From Baylisascaris procyonis (lineage: Eukaryota; Nematoda; Chromadorea; Rhabditida; Ascarididae): a DNA stretch of 64,000 bases. The notes beneath the pieces are model-generated. The model made no database searches. It saw only the letters and a list, made by a program, of their open reading frames with translations, and had not been told where the DNA came from. The position numbers and the translations under genes were made by a program. Position 1 is the first letter of the stretch, and each line of letters begins with the position of its first letter. The stretch spans positions 2,964,501 to 3,028,500 of the forward strand of contig JAZARR010000082.1 in the NCBI GenBank assembly GCA_037389465.1, in the 5' to 3' direction. Below are positions 1-22,985 of the stretch, piece by piece.

Positions 1-190
1 GATTTTAAAATTCCTCCATCTTAATCTATCGAATTTATTCACCGTATGGGATCCTCATCAGAAAATTTTTAAAATCCAGAGTCTAGTCTTGAAAGTGCCC
101 ATTTGCAGTTTAGCACTAACATATGCAATCGACTGAGCAGTAATGATTGCCTGATATAAGGAGCTAAGTATTATTGAATATAACTGACAG

Positions 191-389
191 AGCAATTGTT
201 CTAACTTCCTATAGAAGATCGTATTTGTGGAATTACTCAAATAGTATATCAAATTTTCGAGTTGATCAAATTGCCATCTGTGTACGTGAAGCATTCTTAA
301 GAGCTCAATGTTCAGCATTGTATTTCTATAAGCACACCGTTGACGGTGACGCTGAAATTAGCTATTGCCCATATCGAAAGTATATAAAT
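191..389 (+). CDS. Exon-like block, unknown protein (partial)
   Basis: A 199-nt block is open in one frame, preceded by a possible acceptor (ACTGACAG before position 191) and followed by a good donor (GTAAGC from 390). It encodes one base plus 66 codons and includes the stretch DQIAICVREAFLRAQCSALY and, near the end, DGDAEISYCPYRKYIN. The composition is protein-like rather than repetitive. I do not recognise the family. An overlapping minus-strand frame (318 to 58) is also open, so the strand is not certain. Any partner exons would lie left of the window or between 390 and 2200, where I could not place one. This is inference from splice signals and open frame only. Confidence 0.33.
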
Positions 390-2203
390 GTAAGCTAATT
401 AATGAATGCTTAATTTTTCTATTTGAATATCAATGAATGAAGTAAATCATTATTTGCTAGTGCTGATCTACGCTTTAACTTTGCTCAACGAAACTTCAGT
501 AACATTCATTGCGGGCATTAGTTAACATTGAGCTGGATGAGCTCTAGATGTAAATTCGATTGTAGATGAAGCCTGAGTAGCTAACGGCGATCGATCCCTT
601 TCAAGTAGCCGATAAGGGAAATTAATCACTCGTTCGGCTCATCAGATAAATTAGTTAACATGCTAACGGAATCATTTAATATTATAAAAAGTCATGGATA
701 ATTCTTGATAAGCTCCTAGGGAAGTGGAAAATCCTTATTATAATAGTGTCATTTTGTGCTTTCACATTGTTCAGCATTTGCATTTATCTTTCCATTCTAA
801 AAGTTACCGGTAGGAAGAAAAAAGAGGCATCCTGTGATTGATTTTTTTTTAATTTTTTTAAAAATTTCTTAACATACTTGAACGCCTTCAGGTCTTAAAT
901 AATTGTTATTGGGGGAGGAGGTGTTTAACAAAAAGAGACCATTTATTTGCATATTATTCGATAGTATTCGGATGCAGTAAATTTGGCTTTATCAAATAGA
1001 ACTGTGATAAGGCAAATTTTAAAACGATGAGATTGTATGAGACAAATTCGTTTGGGAATCTTATCAAGAAATGCGCACTCTTTAGTAGAAAAACTTTTTG
1101 TATGTTTTTTTAAGAAGAGAGATGAGAGGTTGGACGAAAGTGGTAACGTTAAATTTATAAATCTTTCGGGCACAGAATATATGAAATCACTTACAATATG
1201 TGAGAAATGTGAAAATTTTGATGTACAAAATCAATACATTTGCATAATTGCAATGATCAGGTTGAAAATTTACATATTTGCAACGATAAGATTGAATATT
1301 AACGTTGAATAAAGTTTTTTAATCGATAAGTAAATACAAAGCATATTTAACTGATGCAATCCCAAACATCTATCTCATTCGACGTTTTTCTTCTTCGAAA
1401 TCATCTCCACAGCTGCTCAAAATCCTCTACCTCCGCTGAGGAATCACGAAAGGAAGGATCATTCGACTGTTGAACGAAGGCAACAAAGGGGCTGTCAAGA
1501 ATAACTTAATGATAGGGATGTATTTAGCGAAGTAGTGATCAATATAATGCATCAATTCAATAATAGATAGATTACTGCGTAAAAGATTACAGTAAAACAA
1601 CGTACAACCTTCCACTATCTTTGATTACATTCACGTCGTAAGCGGAAAAATATGAATAAAGCTGCAATAATTTAGAAAATTTCAACGACCTGAATGGCAT
1701 AAAATAGAATGAAAGCAAAATTCAAATTATATAAACGTAAAAGGAGATTGAATGAAAATTTTAACATAACACTGGCGGATATTATTTTATTCATAGTTCT
1801 TGTGCTGCTTAGTATACAAAATTGTGCTATAGGAATATATGAAGTCATTCCAAAACAAAAGTCCAAAAATATTACCCCTTATGGTTTTACTAAGTCTTCA
1901 AACGCCATGTTTTAAACTTGTGCTCTTCCATCTATTTTTGCTTCTTTTTTTGTTGTTTTTGTACGTCGTAAAATATTGTTCTAATGATCATGCCGTTAAA
2001 TACTACTAAATTTTCAACTGGTACATTCTTTTTATGGAATTTATTGCTGTTTTATCTTGTAAAAATTTAACGTTTATCCCTCCGAATGAAAATCCTAGAA
2101 ATCAAGCTTAATCCTGAAAATTTAGCTTAAAAGCTTATTTTATATCATTTTTAATAAACAATACTGTTTAATGTTCACATGAATCAACAAATTCAATCAT
2201 CCG
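390..2203. other. No gene recognised; 3' flank of the globin gene
   Basis: AT-rich sequence with short open frames on both strands and no convincing splice-bounded exon. The right edge is the 3' flank of the minus-strand globin gene. ATTAAA-type variant poly(A) signals can be read on the minus strand roughly 30-60 bases past its stop codon, around 2145-2172. A short G-run lies at 911-920 on the plus strand. Confidence 0.4.
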
Positions 2204-11605
<9,402 letters not shown>

Positions 11606-14380
11606 TCTTTTTCTGATTCTATAATCACGAATATTTTCAACCAATGATTTCACGATGATGTATCAAAATGCGAGTGTCAAATTGAGGCGACGAAAGAAAA
11701 AATACGAATGATTATAGCACTGAATCGATTGAAAAGGCATCTTTTTTTAAAACAGTAGTAAACAAAGTAAGAAAATATAATCGCGTTTATAATATCTGAA
11801 AATTACTCTAATTTTGCGCATCTAAGAAATTAAACAGTGCCATTGCGAAATAATAGCTCATTTTCAAATTATTATAGTGGCTTTTTTCCGATTTTACTGC
11901 AAACTTATATTTATGCTTTTAGTGAGCCAAAAAAAAATCAATAACTCCATTTTTTTAAAAACTTTCCTTAAGTTTCAGGAAACTTTAAACAAAAATTTAT
12001 GCAAAATGAAAAAAAAAATTCGAAATCCACGTTAAATCCAAATCGAAATCGAAAAAACATTCAGTCAAATCAGACCTATAAGCGGCAAAGTAAAAAATCA
12101 TTGACGTTGATGTATCGAAACGATCCTATTACAATTCCATGAGAATGAAGCTATTCATTAGAGGTGGTTAGCATAAAAATTATTGAATAGTTGAATTTCT
12201 AAAGTCATTTTAACTTCTCAATTTTAGGCATAGTTTGCGAAATTTATCTGCGAGCGATTTATTCACTCGACGCGAAATAATAAATTAACTTATTCTTGAT
12301 GACAGTGATGTATGAAAACAAATGAATAGATAGAAACCATGAATGAAAACGTCTTTCTAAATATTTTATTTAAAAATATTGTAAAATAACTTTTATTTTG
12401 AATTATGGAAAATAGAAGTTACTATAGAAATTACTATGTTACTATAAAAATTACTATGAAATAAGAGAATTTTTTTTACTATATTATTTAGGAGTTTAGT
12501 GTTCGCGAACTATTCTAGAGAGTTTCTTAGCAATAGCGTTCATCAAATTTCTCCTTTCTCCCGATCCTTTCTTCCTGTATGAATCTTCTAAATAAACGAA
12601 AACTGTGAACAGAGAGAATGTAAAAGATGAATGAAATTCGGCCAACCGATCATTGAGAATAAATGCACCGACATATAAATGACTTTGCACTTTCATCTTC
12701 TAGACTTCCTCTATTGGGTATTTGCATATATAATCCTTGGCACATTCGAGGATTTTTTTTAGCGCATTAACGAACGTTAACATATATTTAATTTGCTCTC
12801 CGATAGGATTCCTATAGTTTGCAATCCCGCATTGAATAAATACAATTAATGATAATTGATGAATCTTTTGGCATATTTACTCCTTCAATACAGTCTGCCG
12901 TTTTTTTTTTTTGTTTAATAAGATGAACGTTAAATTCTTTGGGATATTTCTTAGGTAACGACGAAAGAGTCATGCCTATATATGAATACGGCATATTATA
13001 TTTTAAAACTTATAAACGAATTGGAAAGAAAAATTTGACGCACAAAATGAGGAAAGTTATCACGATTCGTTAATAACGGAAAATATTCCCAATCAATAGA
13101 AAATATTTTATTCATTTTGATAATTTATAATATTTACGGTAAAATTTTTGTGAAATTCTATTCAATATGATTCAATTCATTCAAAATTCGATTATAATTC
13201 AATTCTAATAAGGCGTTCTCTCTAAATTATTTAAATAGCGGTAATATTTGAAGGTAATGCTTCGATATCACTTTTTTTTTTCAAGTGACAAAATAATCCA
13301 CTGCAATTTTAATGCTAAATGAACGTCAATCTCTATTTGTTCAGGATAATTTTTGTTGCTTAACGTTTACATATGTATTTTGAGGAAATGTACAACTAAA
13401 TAGTGTGTCAGTAAGTTTGTAACAAAGAGTAAACGTTTTGCAAAAATAAATCCTTTTAAAAATATATATGGAATGAGGCGCCGAGATTTGTTGTTCGGAA
13501 TTTTGCAATCGCGAATGGTTCCATATCTAAAAAAATAAGTAAGTAAAATAAAATGCAACAAAATAATAAAAGTAAAATAAAAAGAAGCGGTCCTGCGTCC
13601 ACATCAGAAAATCATTCCATAAGGTGTTCCACTCAAGATGCCAAATTTGGCACCAAATAAAAACACCTGAGACTTTGGCATCCTTATCAAGGTGAGGAAG
13701 GGTTAAAACCCTCGAGCTATGCAGCGTTCGAAGCGTGGAGATGTATTTCTCTTTTTTTGCCTAAGAGGGACATAATGGTGTTGGGTGAACGTATTGGTGA
13801 ATGAAGACAGAGGGCACAAAATGCCTGAAGGCATCGATGATCATGTACATCGTAGGCGGGGCTTTAGAATTTGAGCGCCAATTCTGTTCCTTATTTAGCA
13901 CAACGTTTGGATTCGTCAACAACTTTGACCACTTTATATGCTCATAAACACCGTCAGGTTTGCCTCAGCGTTGAAGTGTACTCGGGTGCTTTTTTTTTGA
14001 AAGCATTGAATATGACGCGTTATAGTTTAGAAGTTTCCGATCGTCAAAAACTTGAATAAATTCAAAAAGAAGTGTCATGAAAAGAAAATTCAATAACAAG
14101 TTATTTATTTCATAGACTTGAGCTTTGAAGCTAACAGCGATTCAATGACACTACTTCAGTGACACTATTTTGAGCAGAATTGCATCTTTTTAATTCTTTT
14201 GAAAAAAGTTATAATTCACGCATACAGAATTTAATTCTCCGGTCTCATTCAGCTAACTAAACTTTCGCAGAAAGTTCACAACATATGAGATTATAAGACG
14301 GTGACTGCCATCAGCTTCAGTGACAAATTGTCGACCATTTCTTTACCCACATCAGCTGTTCTCAGTATGAGTCAGTATAA
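11606..14380. other. No firm gene; weak exon-like blocks
   Basis: Upstream of the globin start. Two short minus-strand blocks look exon-like. One around 12505-12580 ends NAIAKKLSRIVREH plus stop after a TACAG acceptor. One around 13460-13525 contains MEPFAIAKFRTTNLG after a TTTTTTTAG acceptor. A plus-strand block after TTTTAG near 12231 reads HSLRNLSASDLFTRREIIN plus stop. None can be joined into a gene and each is short enough to be chance. Confidence 0.3.
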
Positions 14381-14401
14381 ATATAAATATAAATATAAAT
14401 A

Positions 14402-14407
<6 letters not shown>

Positions 14408-14479
<72 letters not shown>
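14408..14479. repeat. (TA)n microsatellite next to (AAATAT)n
   Basis: About 36 TA units, preceded at 14378-14400 by four AAATAT-type units. Confidence 0.95.
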
Positions 14480-14482
<3 letters not shown>

Positions 14483-14584
14483 TTGTAGTGATCCCTATTG
14501 TATAAGGCGCATGGTGATGGTGGCAGATGACAATAATAATATATTTGTTGACGGCAACACCAGAAGCGTGGACAGAAAAATATT

Positions 14585-15175
14585 TTACTTAACGTTTGGA
14601 CGTCTCATGCCATCATCAGGAGTACATTAAGTGCAGTATGGAAGCATCAACCATCATACGTGCATACAAACGCACTGCGTTGGTACTGAAGAGTGCAGAG
14701 GCGGGCGATTGAGGGGATGTAGACATAAAACAAGAAGGATTTAGGGAGATTAACTGTATGATTTACAAAGTGAACTGAGGGAAAAATGACAGCAAGGAGG
14801 GCATATTGGTAATAACAGGCTCATAATCACAACAATAACAATAACCGGATACAATGAAACCGAACTGAGATGTTCGAATGGGGATCGTATGAATATTATT
14901 TCAGAAACTTTAAAGCCTCAATCTCTTATCTTTTTCATTGATTGTTCGTCTAAGAGATTCTATAAAAGTTGTCTACAGCATGCCTCCTGACAGGGATTTT
15001 GACGTTGACGAAGGAGGAATGGGGAAGCACATTGGGGTGCTTTTCATTGCAATGGAGTCCATTGGTGCTTCTTTCTATGAACTGAGGTTTGGCTTTCTCA
15101 GAGCTTGACGGTGCTGAATGATACGAATTTCAAAGGTTGACCACTCTCTCCAACGTATATATCCCCAAACTACTA
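14585..15175 (-). mobile_element. Decayed Penelope-like retroelement (GIY-YIG end)
   Basis: The minus strand at 15169-15128 reads FGDIYVGESGQPLK, matching the GIY-YIG endonuclease start typical of Penelope-like elements (CG-x-YxGETxRxLxxR). After a frame change, 15127-15078 continues IRIIQHRQALRKPN, the expected Arg/His-rich segment. Another frame change at about 15080 gives GLHCNEKHPN followed by VRRHAVDNF, recalling the family's H-x-x-x-H and RR-x-x-E-x-F-W tail. Stops and frameshifts show it is dead. No reverse-transcriptase domain is recognisable upstream (15200-16000). A hammerhead-like motif about 350 bases downstream fits the terminal repeat of this class. The identification rests on motif memory, not a search. 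Confidence 0.6.
14590..14626 (-). ncRNA. Degenerate hammerhead-ribozyme-like motif
   Basis: On the minus strand a core-like CTGATGA (14619-14613) is followed by TGGCATGAGACGTCC, a short imperfect stem II, and then AAACGTTAAGTAAAATA. In active hammerheads the second core is GAAA; here the G is C (CAAAC), so catalysis is unlikely. Penelope-like elements are known to carry minimal hammerheads in their terminal repeats, and this one sits just downstream of GIY-YIG pieces on the same strand. Confidence 0.45.
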
Positions 15176-15199
15176 TTTATTTGGTGCAGCCCACCTTAA

Positions 15200-16088
15200 C
15201 ACATGAACTAGGGTTGTTTTGGGGCTAGTTTATGCAAACCTTCGTTCCGCAAAAACAAAAATACGCAACCCTTAGCAATGCTGATTTCTAGTGTAGTAGA
15301 CAGTTTGTAATGCGCTCAGAGGGTTCAGAAAGCATTAAATACTCGACCGTCTTGCCACAATTATTCTCCTCTTCCGATATACGAGTGTTATGCGCCATAG
15401 CATTTGAGAACCAATAATATAGAACATTTCGCTACAATGTACCTCATCAGCATGAGATTCATAGCTCGAGCTTCAACGATGCCCCAACATCGAACAGACA
15501 AGCGAACAGACACAAATACATTCATACACAGACACGACATCGCCATAACCTATGTCAGATATGTGTGTTGAATTGTAGCAATATATAATAAGCTTCAATG
15601 CTGATCAACAAGAGCAATGAAGTTATTCTCCGATCAGCGTTGAGGTGGATTTTGATCACCTATTGAGATGATGTCAAAATGCTTTTAGCGAACAACAAAG
15701 TGAATTAGGAGAGTATTGAATATTGCCAAACAGGATTTCCTGCGAGTATTCGATGTTATTACCGCCTACGTGAATATCTTCTGCGATCATATTGCTATTA
15801 AATGAACACTCTAGACTGTAAATATTTCGATGTTCAATTAAAGAAGAACGTAATGAAATTTGAGCTTAATTTAAATGCATCAATCAATAAATCAGTAAAT
15901 TTTTAGCGGAAAATTTATGAACATATTCGTCGTATATTTTTTCAAAATTCACCTCATATGAACAGGATGAATACCTAGGAAAAAATTTTCTCTGTATAGT
16001 TTTCTTTAGAATTTTAAATCGCAAAATAAGAAAATTCTTCCAAGAACGATTGTGAAGCCATATAAGGAGCAATAATTAGACGTCTCTG

Positions 16089-16145
<57 letters not shown>

Positions 16146-16870
16146 GATCAACATTTTGGTACTCTTTAAATAACGAGGCTGATTAAAGTTTTACTGCAAT
16201 ATTCCATATTACATCCTACAGAAGTAAAACATTATTGCTAATAATCTTTTAATAAACGTTTTACATAAGACACCGAATTTTATATTTTTTCGCATATTAT
16301 GATATCGTTGTATTTAGAATTCATTCATAAATCGTCAAGAAATTCGCAATATAATAAAATGATAAGGTGGATAGTCGAAATTCAAGTAGCAATTTTATTA
16401 AGCTCAGTACAAAGCTGGGAATAAGTAGAATAATGGGAGTGCTAATCGCTTCATGAATTAGAGTATATATTGATTTAATTGCGGATTGATTACTTATCAA
16501 ATTGAGCAAACGCTGAATTTATTTAATTTATTTTTCATTTACTTTATCAAAAATTGGTTCGAGTATTTTTTCAAAGAACCGTGGATTCAATTATATACAT
16601 AGGCCGAAGTCGATTATCAATTGCATATGCCAGAAATCGCCAATAAAATTGTTATGAGATAATGGCGATGCAAAGATTAACATAAAATGTTCTGCACGTA
16701 AAACATTAAATTAACATTTCGAGAAAAAAAAATTCTCAAATGATTGTTTTTCAAGAACAAAAAAATTAGAAAATATTCTCCAAAAGAAATATGCGGCTTT
16801 TTTTTTAAATTAACGCTATTATGAATCACAAAAAGTATAATTGTCTTAAAATTGCTATCGTTGTTGAGAA
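15200..16870. other. No gene seen; AT-rich with a (TA)n tract
   Basis: No splice-bounded exon recognised. A (TA)n tract of about 49 bases lies at 16094-16142. The left part may be upstream remains of the Penelope-like element but shows no conserved motif. Confidence 0.4.
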
Positions 16871-17068
16871 ATGTTGCAAATTTTGAAACAACTGAATAGA
16901 AGAAAAGAAAATTCAACTAGGCAGTTAAACGAAATATCTCTTTCGAACTATTGTCGGTTCGATAAACGGCTTCTTTTGAATAATGTGAATCGAATTTCCA
17001 CTAATGCAGATCATTTTGACAATGGACAACGGAAATATGATACCATTGATTCACTCGTAATCGATTGA
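16871..17068 (+). CDS. Intact 65-codon ORF, hypothetical
   Basis: ATG-to-TGA open frame starting MLQILKQLNRRKENSTRQLN and ending RKYDTIDSLVID. The composition is mixed and protein-like, with no low complexity and no signal peptide. It is followed directly by a 25-bp tandem duplication. I find no neighbouring exons and no family resemblance. It may be a small gene, a terminal exon or chance. Confidence 0.25.
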   Translation: MLQILKQLNRRKENSTRQLNEISLSNYCRFDKRLLLNNVNRISTNADHFDNGQRKYDTIDSLVID

Positions 17069-17118
17069 ATTTCAAAGAAAACAAAACGTTTGCATTTCAA
17101 AGAAAACAAAACGTTTGC
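17069..17118. repeat. Perfect tandem duplication of 25 bp
   Basis: Two adjacent identical copies (17069-17093 and 17094-17118) of a unit starting ATTTCAAAGAAAACAAAACG. The identity implies a recent event. Confidence 0.95.
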
Positions 17119-20100
17119 ATGAAAGATATTTAAAATAAAGATACTCTTCTATAACATCATAAATCTATGTATATCATTTTTATTTAAACTTGAAAATATA
17201 TTTGCTGCTTATGATTATTTTCACTCTCCCATGAGATAATGGCGAATCGACGAATAGCGCCCCTAATTAAGCAAATTTTATTAAACTGGCTTCCATCTTA
17301 TGCAAATTCGATTTGAAATTCTCATAAGCAATAAATTAATATCATCCTCACTTATTGCTGTGATTTAATACCAATAATTCCAATATTTTAATTCCAATGT
17401 ATTTTATCTTTTTTTTCCAAATATGAGATATTAGAAATTCTTTCTTAATAAATTCTTTTAACAATTTAAAAAAGGATTCATTAATGACAAATTTCATAAA
17501 TTCTCTATTTTAATGTTATCATCAATTATTATAGAGAAATGTACCGCTTCTCTAGTCATATTATCCTATTATAGTAATAGTTTCGACTTTTGTGTTCGAA
17601 TGTTTGAATTTAGTGATCTCAAAACAAAATATCCATAAATTTTTCAAATTTTCAATTCAAATCTATAAAGGTTGATGGTATCCTATATTTATAGGCTAAG
17701 ATCGAGAAAGGAGAAAATATCGGTCGCTTATTTTAACGTTAACAATGTTATATATAAATATTAAAATGTTATATAAAATAAGAAATGAAGGATATTATTT
17801 TCAAAAATGGCTTCGAAATCATTGAAAGACAATAGCAAATAAAAGGAATTTTTAGTCGATAAAAAGATGGAATATAATTTTGAAATCAATCCGTTAAAAT
17901 AACACTATTGTACTAAATCATTGATTCGTTTTTTGTGATTAATTTTATCAACGAAATTCAATAAACGTTTTGACATCAAAAATTTTAAGCTTTTAAATAT
18001 GTTTCACTTCATAAAACAAATGCTAACACAACTGAAAGAATAAAATATTGGTGAATTTTCGTTCGCTAAAGTTTTCTTTTGGGAATTTTTTAGCACATAA
18101 TTTGTGGAACGCACAAGCAAGTAATGGTGATCCGTTCACATGAGAACACAGGGGTGATCTTTACTTGTGTTGGCAACCGAGCCATGCGGAAAGTGGGCAG
18201 GAGGACTAGGCTGTAAAACTTTGGACGATAATATTCTATCGCCGAAGGGTTGGAGGTGGGAGATGTGGGAGTGGAAGAAGGGAAAGGGTCGCGGAGATCT
18301 AGCAACTTCTAACATTATTTTTACCTTTGGTACTCCCGGGGCTGAGGGCTTATAAGTTATTTCTCCACTAACCTACACCACATACTGCCTGCTTTGCAAG
18401 CAGCCTCTTCGTTCACTCAGAGATGAGTATTAACTAAAATACATTTTCTACGTCTGCCCATATCTGAAAACAAATCTGCCTAAGCTGATTTTTTAAACAG
18501 CAAGTTGTGAATTAATAAGGTCGCATTTAAAAGTTACTTCCAGGAAATTGCGCAACATTTTTAGTGGCATTCTTATGACCATAATCGTTACCTGAGATAA
18601 ACAGCTATTGCAATTTCAGTACTGTGAAGCATGCTGTCTCTAAGCCTATCGTTTAAACCCATTGCAGCATATCCTAAGAGACTCCGATAGCGTAGTGCAA
18701 TGTTGGCACGTTTTGGAAATGGAGATTTTTGTCCCATCTACATGATTTATGTCTGTTCCATAGTTCATTCTTTATTCTTCATATTTTTATCAATATTTGT
18801 ATCTATTCGCATTTGTCACATGGCATTTAGCTGTTTATTGTACTCATGAAGGTTCAACTTTATCCGCATATTTCGTTATAAACAACTCATACGACACCAC
18901 TATCTTCGTCTTGTAATGAAATAGTCATTTTACACTTATTTGAACTTATTTTGCTAATATTTTTGCTAATAGCACTTATTTTGCTAATATTGAACATATG
19001 CAAATTTTTTACTTATTTTTCGCAATTTTCATCTATTCGCACTCGGAAATTTTTGTATTCAGATTTAGAGTGGAAATATTAATTCATTGATTGAATAGAA
19101 TAGAAAAATAAAAATTTCTCATTGCGATTTTCTATTCCATTCAAATTGTTGCAATCAATCGAATCTAAACGATATATACGTTAAAAAGGTTCGCCTAAAA
19201 CGAATATAAAACGAGACAATTTCGTAAACAATTTTAAAAGAATTTCTATCAATCTTTGAATTAACCGACAAGAACGATTAAATTATTTGTACTTACTCTC
19301 GACTGTCAATTGATGAAGTAAAAATGATTTTAGCCTAGTGATTTTATCTTGTGCAATAGCTATCTGTTTTTTCAAATTCGCATTCTTGCAATCAAGCGTT
19401 CACTTCATTTGTGTATTGTGCATCGATAAAGTCATCACGACTAAAAGTTGATAACTAGGGCACTAAAAAATTTCATCGACTGCCGCATAGATTGCATTCT
19501 TTTTTACTGCATTTTAGACTGCAATTTCATCAATTCCATTGAAAATTTAAATAAACCTAATATTGGCATTGTTTATAAGCCAAATACATATGCGTTATCG
19601 CATTTCACTCATTCAATTAAATATTTTCATCAATTACAAACGAATAATAAATACAATGGAATAATGTGTTCGTATTTGACTCATCCCGATTATTGGTATA
19701 GACGATCTATTACAGGAGACGAATCTTTCGCCGTTCAAACGATCTAATAAACGAGAGGTGGAAAGGTGTATTGGAGGATATGCGTCTTTGAATCTCGCTT
19801 ATCCCATCAACCAATTTCCTAAGCTATCGAACAATATGCGAAATAAGCAAAATTAAGCTTTCGTAAATTTATAAGCTGATCCAGTGGGTAGATCGTTCGC
19901 ACAACTAACGTGAAATGCGGTAAAATTTCTAATGTATTTAAATCGCTATATGCAAATTAGCAGGTAGATGGATCAGTGTAAAATATGGTCTAAGAGATCA
20001 TCTTTTGTTTCATTCGAAGATAAAATTATTTTGGAAAGGATAGAATTGGAGGAAGGGAACAAGAGATGGGAAGAGCAATATGCAAACACGCATATACGCA

Positions 20101-22260
20101 CGTTTATGCATAGATAAAACATTGTTTTCTGAAGTAATTTTGCAAATGCATACATGTAAAATAAAAACTAATTGCAAAGTAGCGTAAGACACTTTTCACT
20201 GACATTTAATAATGCGATGATTTTAAGCAGTCATAAACGATCGAAATATTATAAAGAATTTGTGTTAGTTTTATGAGTGCAAAATGATTTAGATAATCTG
20301 ATATTTACAAAAATATTTTTAAGTAATCGAAAATTTTTTCTATAATATTTGTGGATGAATTTACAGCGATCTTTTGCACAATTAATTGATAAGAAATAAA
20401 TTCTTTGAAATTTTTTATTATCTAATTTTCTACAAATTTTCAACGTGTAATTCTTTAAAGGCTTTTTTACGTGTCATTCTTTTGAGGAATTTTTTGAAGT
20501 TATTTCCAAATTTATTTCTTTAATTATGACTTTTGAGTGTTATTTTTCCTCTTCTTATTTATTACTCATTTTTATGAAGTTTCTCAAGGATAAATATTTA
20601 TGATATGCGTCGTTTCAACTTACAATTATTCATGTTTTCCGAGTTTAGGATATTTGTGCTGTTCATTCCTCAGTTAAATTTCGTTTTTTTCTAAGCAATT
20701 TTAAATAATAAAATGAAATAGATTTGTATATGATAATCAATTTTTCATAAAATTTTTTTACATAGTAAAGAGTATGGATGCGGAAAGAAATAATAACGGC
20801 AATCTAGAGAATATGATAGTGCAATAAAATAGTAAAAAAAATGTAGTTGAATTAGCCTATCTTAGAATTTATGCTTAGAATTTAAATGACGTTTAAAAAA
20901 TGTGTAAAGAGAGTGCGCTAAGTTGAAATGTTTTAAGACTAACCAAACCTGAAATATTTTAGGATTGCTTATATCTGATTTCAAGAGCAAGGTGGAAATA
21001 CATGTTGAAAGAGGGTTTGAATGATCGATCTTTTGGTGGCCTACATTATGTAATTTCTTCGCATAGTCGAAATGAGTGATGAAGGTGGGTCTAAATTGAT
21101 TTGTACGATGAGTGTTGAAACTCCTCTACATTAGTTAAACGATAAAATGATGTATGAATGTTGAATCTTTCTATTTGCACTGATTTTGGACAATTTTTTT
21201 AAAGGATCTATATAACATTGTGAATAAATCTAGCAATAAAAAGTTTTACATTGGAAGTGATATTGCCAGACTCGAAATCCCAAGAGGAAAAACATGAAGG
21301 TGTTTACAAATCAAACAATCCGATATGACTAGATTTGTTTGTTGATTTGCTTCCCGAGAGGATCGCTTAAGTAGTATGCTAATAACCATGGGGTTCTTTT
21401 TAAATCTGAGGAATTTGCAGAGAATGGTCAGTGTAAAAATAGAGAGGGGATTAAGTGACCTCTCTCATCCTAAACAACGATCGACGGCGGCTTCTTATAA
21501 ATAAAAAAAACCTCATTTTCATCTTGTTCACTTATTTCTTACTTTCCCTTGGGAAATTGTTCGATTAGCATCGAGTTGCAAATGGGCAATAAATCTTTGC
21601 TTTTTAATGGGTCAGGGACTGCAAATAGAGTGCACAAGGTCTTCAATAGGCGTTTATGTTTATGCCAGCATAAGAGTGCGCATCAAGAATCTCCCAACTC
21701 TTTGACGCAATCTACCGTGTCTTACATCACATTTCTTTGCAGCTATCCGCAGCAGAGAGTGATGATTGATTCAGATATCAATTTTCATCTCAATGAAGGT
21801 GGAAAATTCTGCGCCATTTTTTGATCATTAAATTAGTGCTTATCGTCAAGAGTGAATGTTTTCTCAAAAAAAAAAAAAAAACGAAAAGATTCTTTGCCTC
21901 TTTATTTTATTACTTTTCAGCGTTTATTTGCTAATTTAAATAATCTATTTTTAGCAGAAGAAAATATGTGAAATCGCATCAATCATAATCGATGAACATC
22001 GCAAAAATAAATATAGTGCAAAAATTCATTGATCTTTGATGTGCGGAGATGTACTCGTAAGAATAATACAAAGCACAAAAACATACGCACGCTAATATAG
22101 CGTTTATATAGTAGCGTATACGTAATTTAAGAAATGTAGTATTTAGATACGTTTATTTTTCATATTTACTCAGAAAGTTCTTTGGGAATAAGAGATCTAT
22201 AAATAGTTTTCGATTCCGATAACCGCATCACGTTAGCAATCTAGTTTCTTTTCAGTCTAT
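17119..22260. other. No gene seen; AT-rich intergenic sequence
   Basis: Short frames on both strands without convincing splice sites. A G-rich plus-strand stretch at 18170-18300 resembles the intron-type G/T-rich sequence seen later in the window. I see no RNA gene and no coding family. Confidence 0.35.
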
Positions 22261-22264
22261 TATG

Positions 22265-22410
22265 CATTTTTTGGATAAAATTTGGTTACTAGTCGGTTAC
22301 AAAGCATAGAAAATGAAGTTGCCAAAAATTCATATTTTGGAGTTTTGGACAAAATTGGACACTAGCCGAAAAGTTCGAACACAGTGAAATGCATGTTGCC
22401 AAAAATTGTC
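22265..22410. repeat. Two degenerate direct repeats of about 73 bp
   Basis: Each copy runs from TTTTGGA(T/C)AAAATT through GGxxACTAG to GTTGCCAAAAATT. The two copies start near 22270 and 22344 and differ at many positions. Confidence 0.6.
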
Positions 22411-22547
22411 GATTGTCGAATTCAAAAATACATTAATGAATAAATAAAAATACTTTATTCTTTCCGGTTTCTTTTTTTCAACTCACGGAAGGGAAAAGAA
22501 ATAGGTTTAGAAGATCAACGCTGCAGTTTTTTTTTTTTAGTGAAAAA

Positions 22548-22690
22548 TATGCTCCAGAAATACCTGCTAGGGAGAACGTTTAGGTAAAAATGTGCACTTA
22601 AGACACCACTTAGTAGGAAGTTTGGGTAAAATTGTGCACTCGAAATACTGCTGAGCAGAATATTTGAGTAAAAATATGTCTCAGTGACGA
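22548..22690. repeat. Minisatellite, three copies of about 42-45 bp
   Basis: Three diverged units share the pattern GAAxT.T...GGTAAAAATGTGCAC. On the minus strand they give a repeating peptide pattern FYxNxLLS.xxSA, which explains a 61-aa ORF there. Confidence 0.65.
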
Positions 22691-22754
22691 TACGACACAT
22701 CTTGGAGGCATCTTACTATTATTTTACTCGTATTCGAAAATTTCCCTTTAAAAA

Positions 22755-22985
22755 ACTGATACATTCATAAATGAATGCGTGAACAAATAAATGAATAAGT
22801 AAACGAATAGATAAATAAAACAAATAAGTGAATAGGCAAATAAATAAATAAATAAGTAAATGAATAAATAAATAAATTAATTAATTAATTAATAAAAGGA
22901 CAGGTAAAAAATTAAATAAACGAGTAAACAAATGAACAGGTAGAGAAATAAACAAATAAATAGAGAGATGAACAAAAATAAGCGG
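22755..22985. repeat. AAAT/GAAT-type simple-sequence region
   Basis: Long A-rich stretch built from AATA, AATG, AACA and AATT tetramers with scattered substitutions; no coding potential. Confidence 0.8.
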
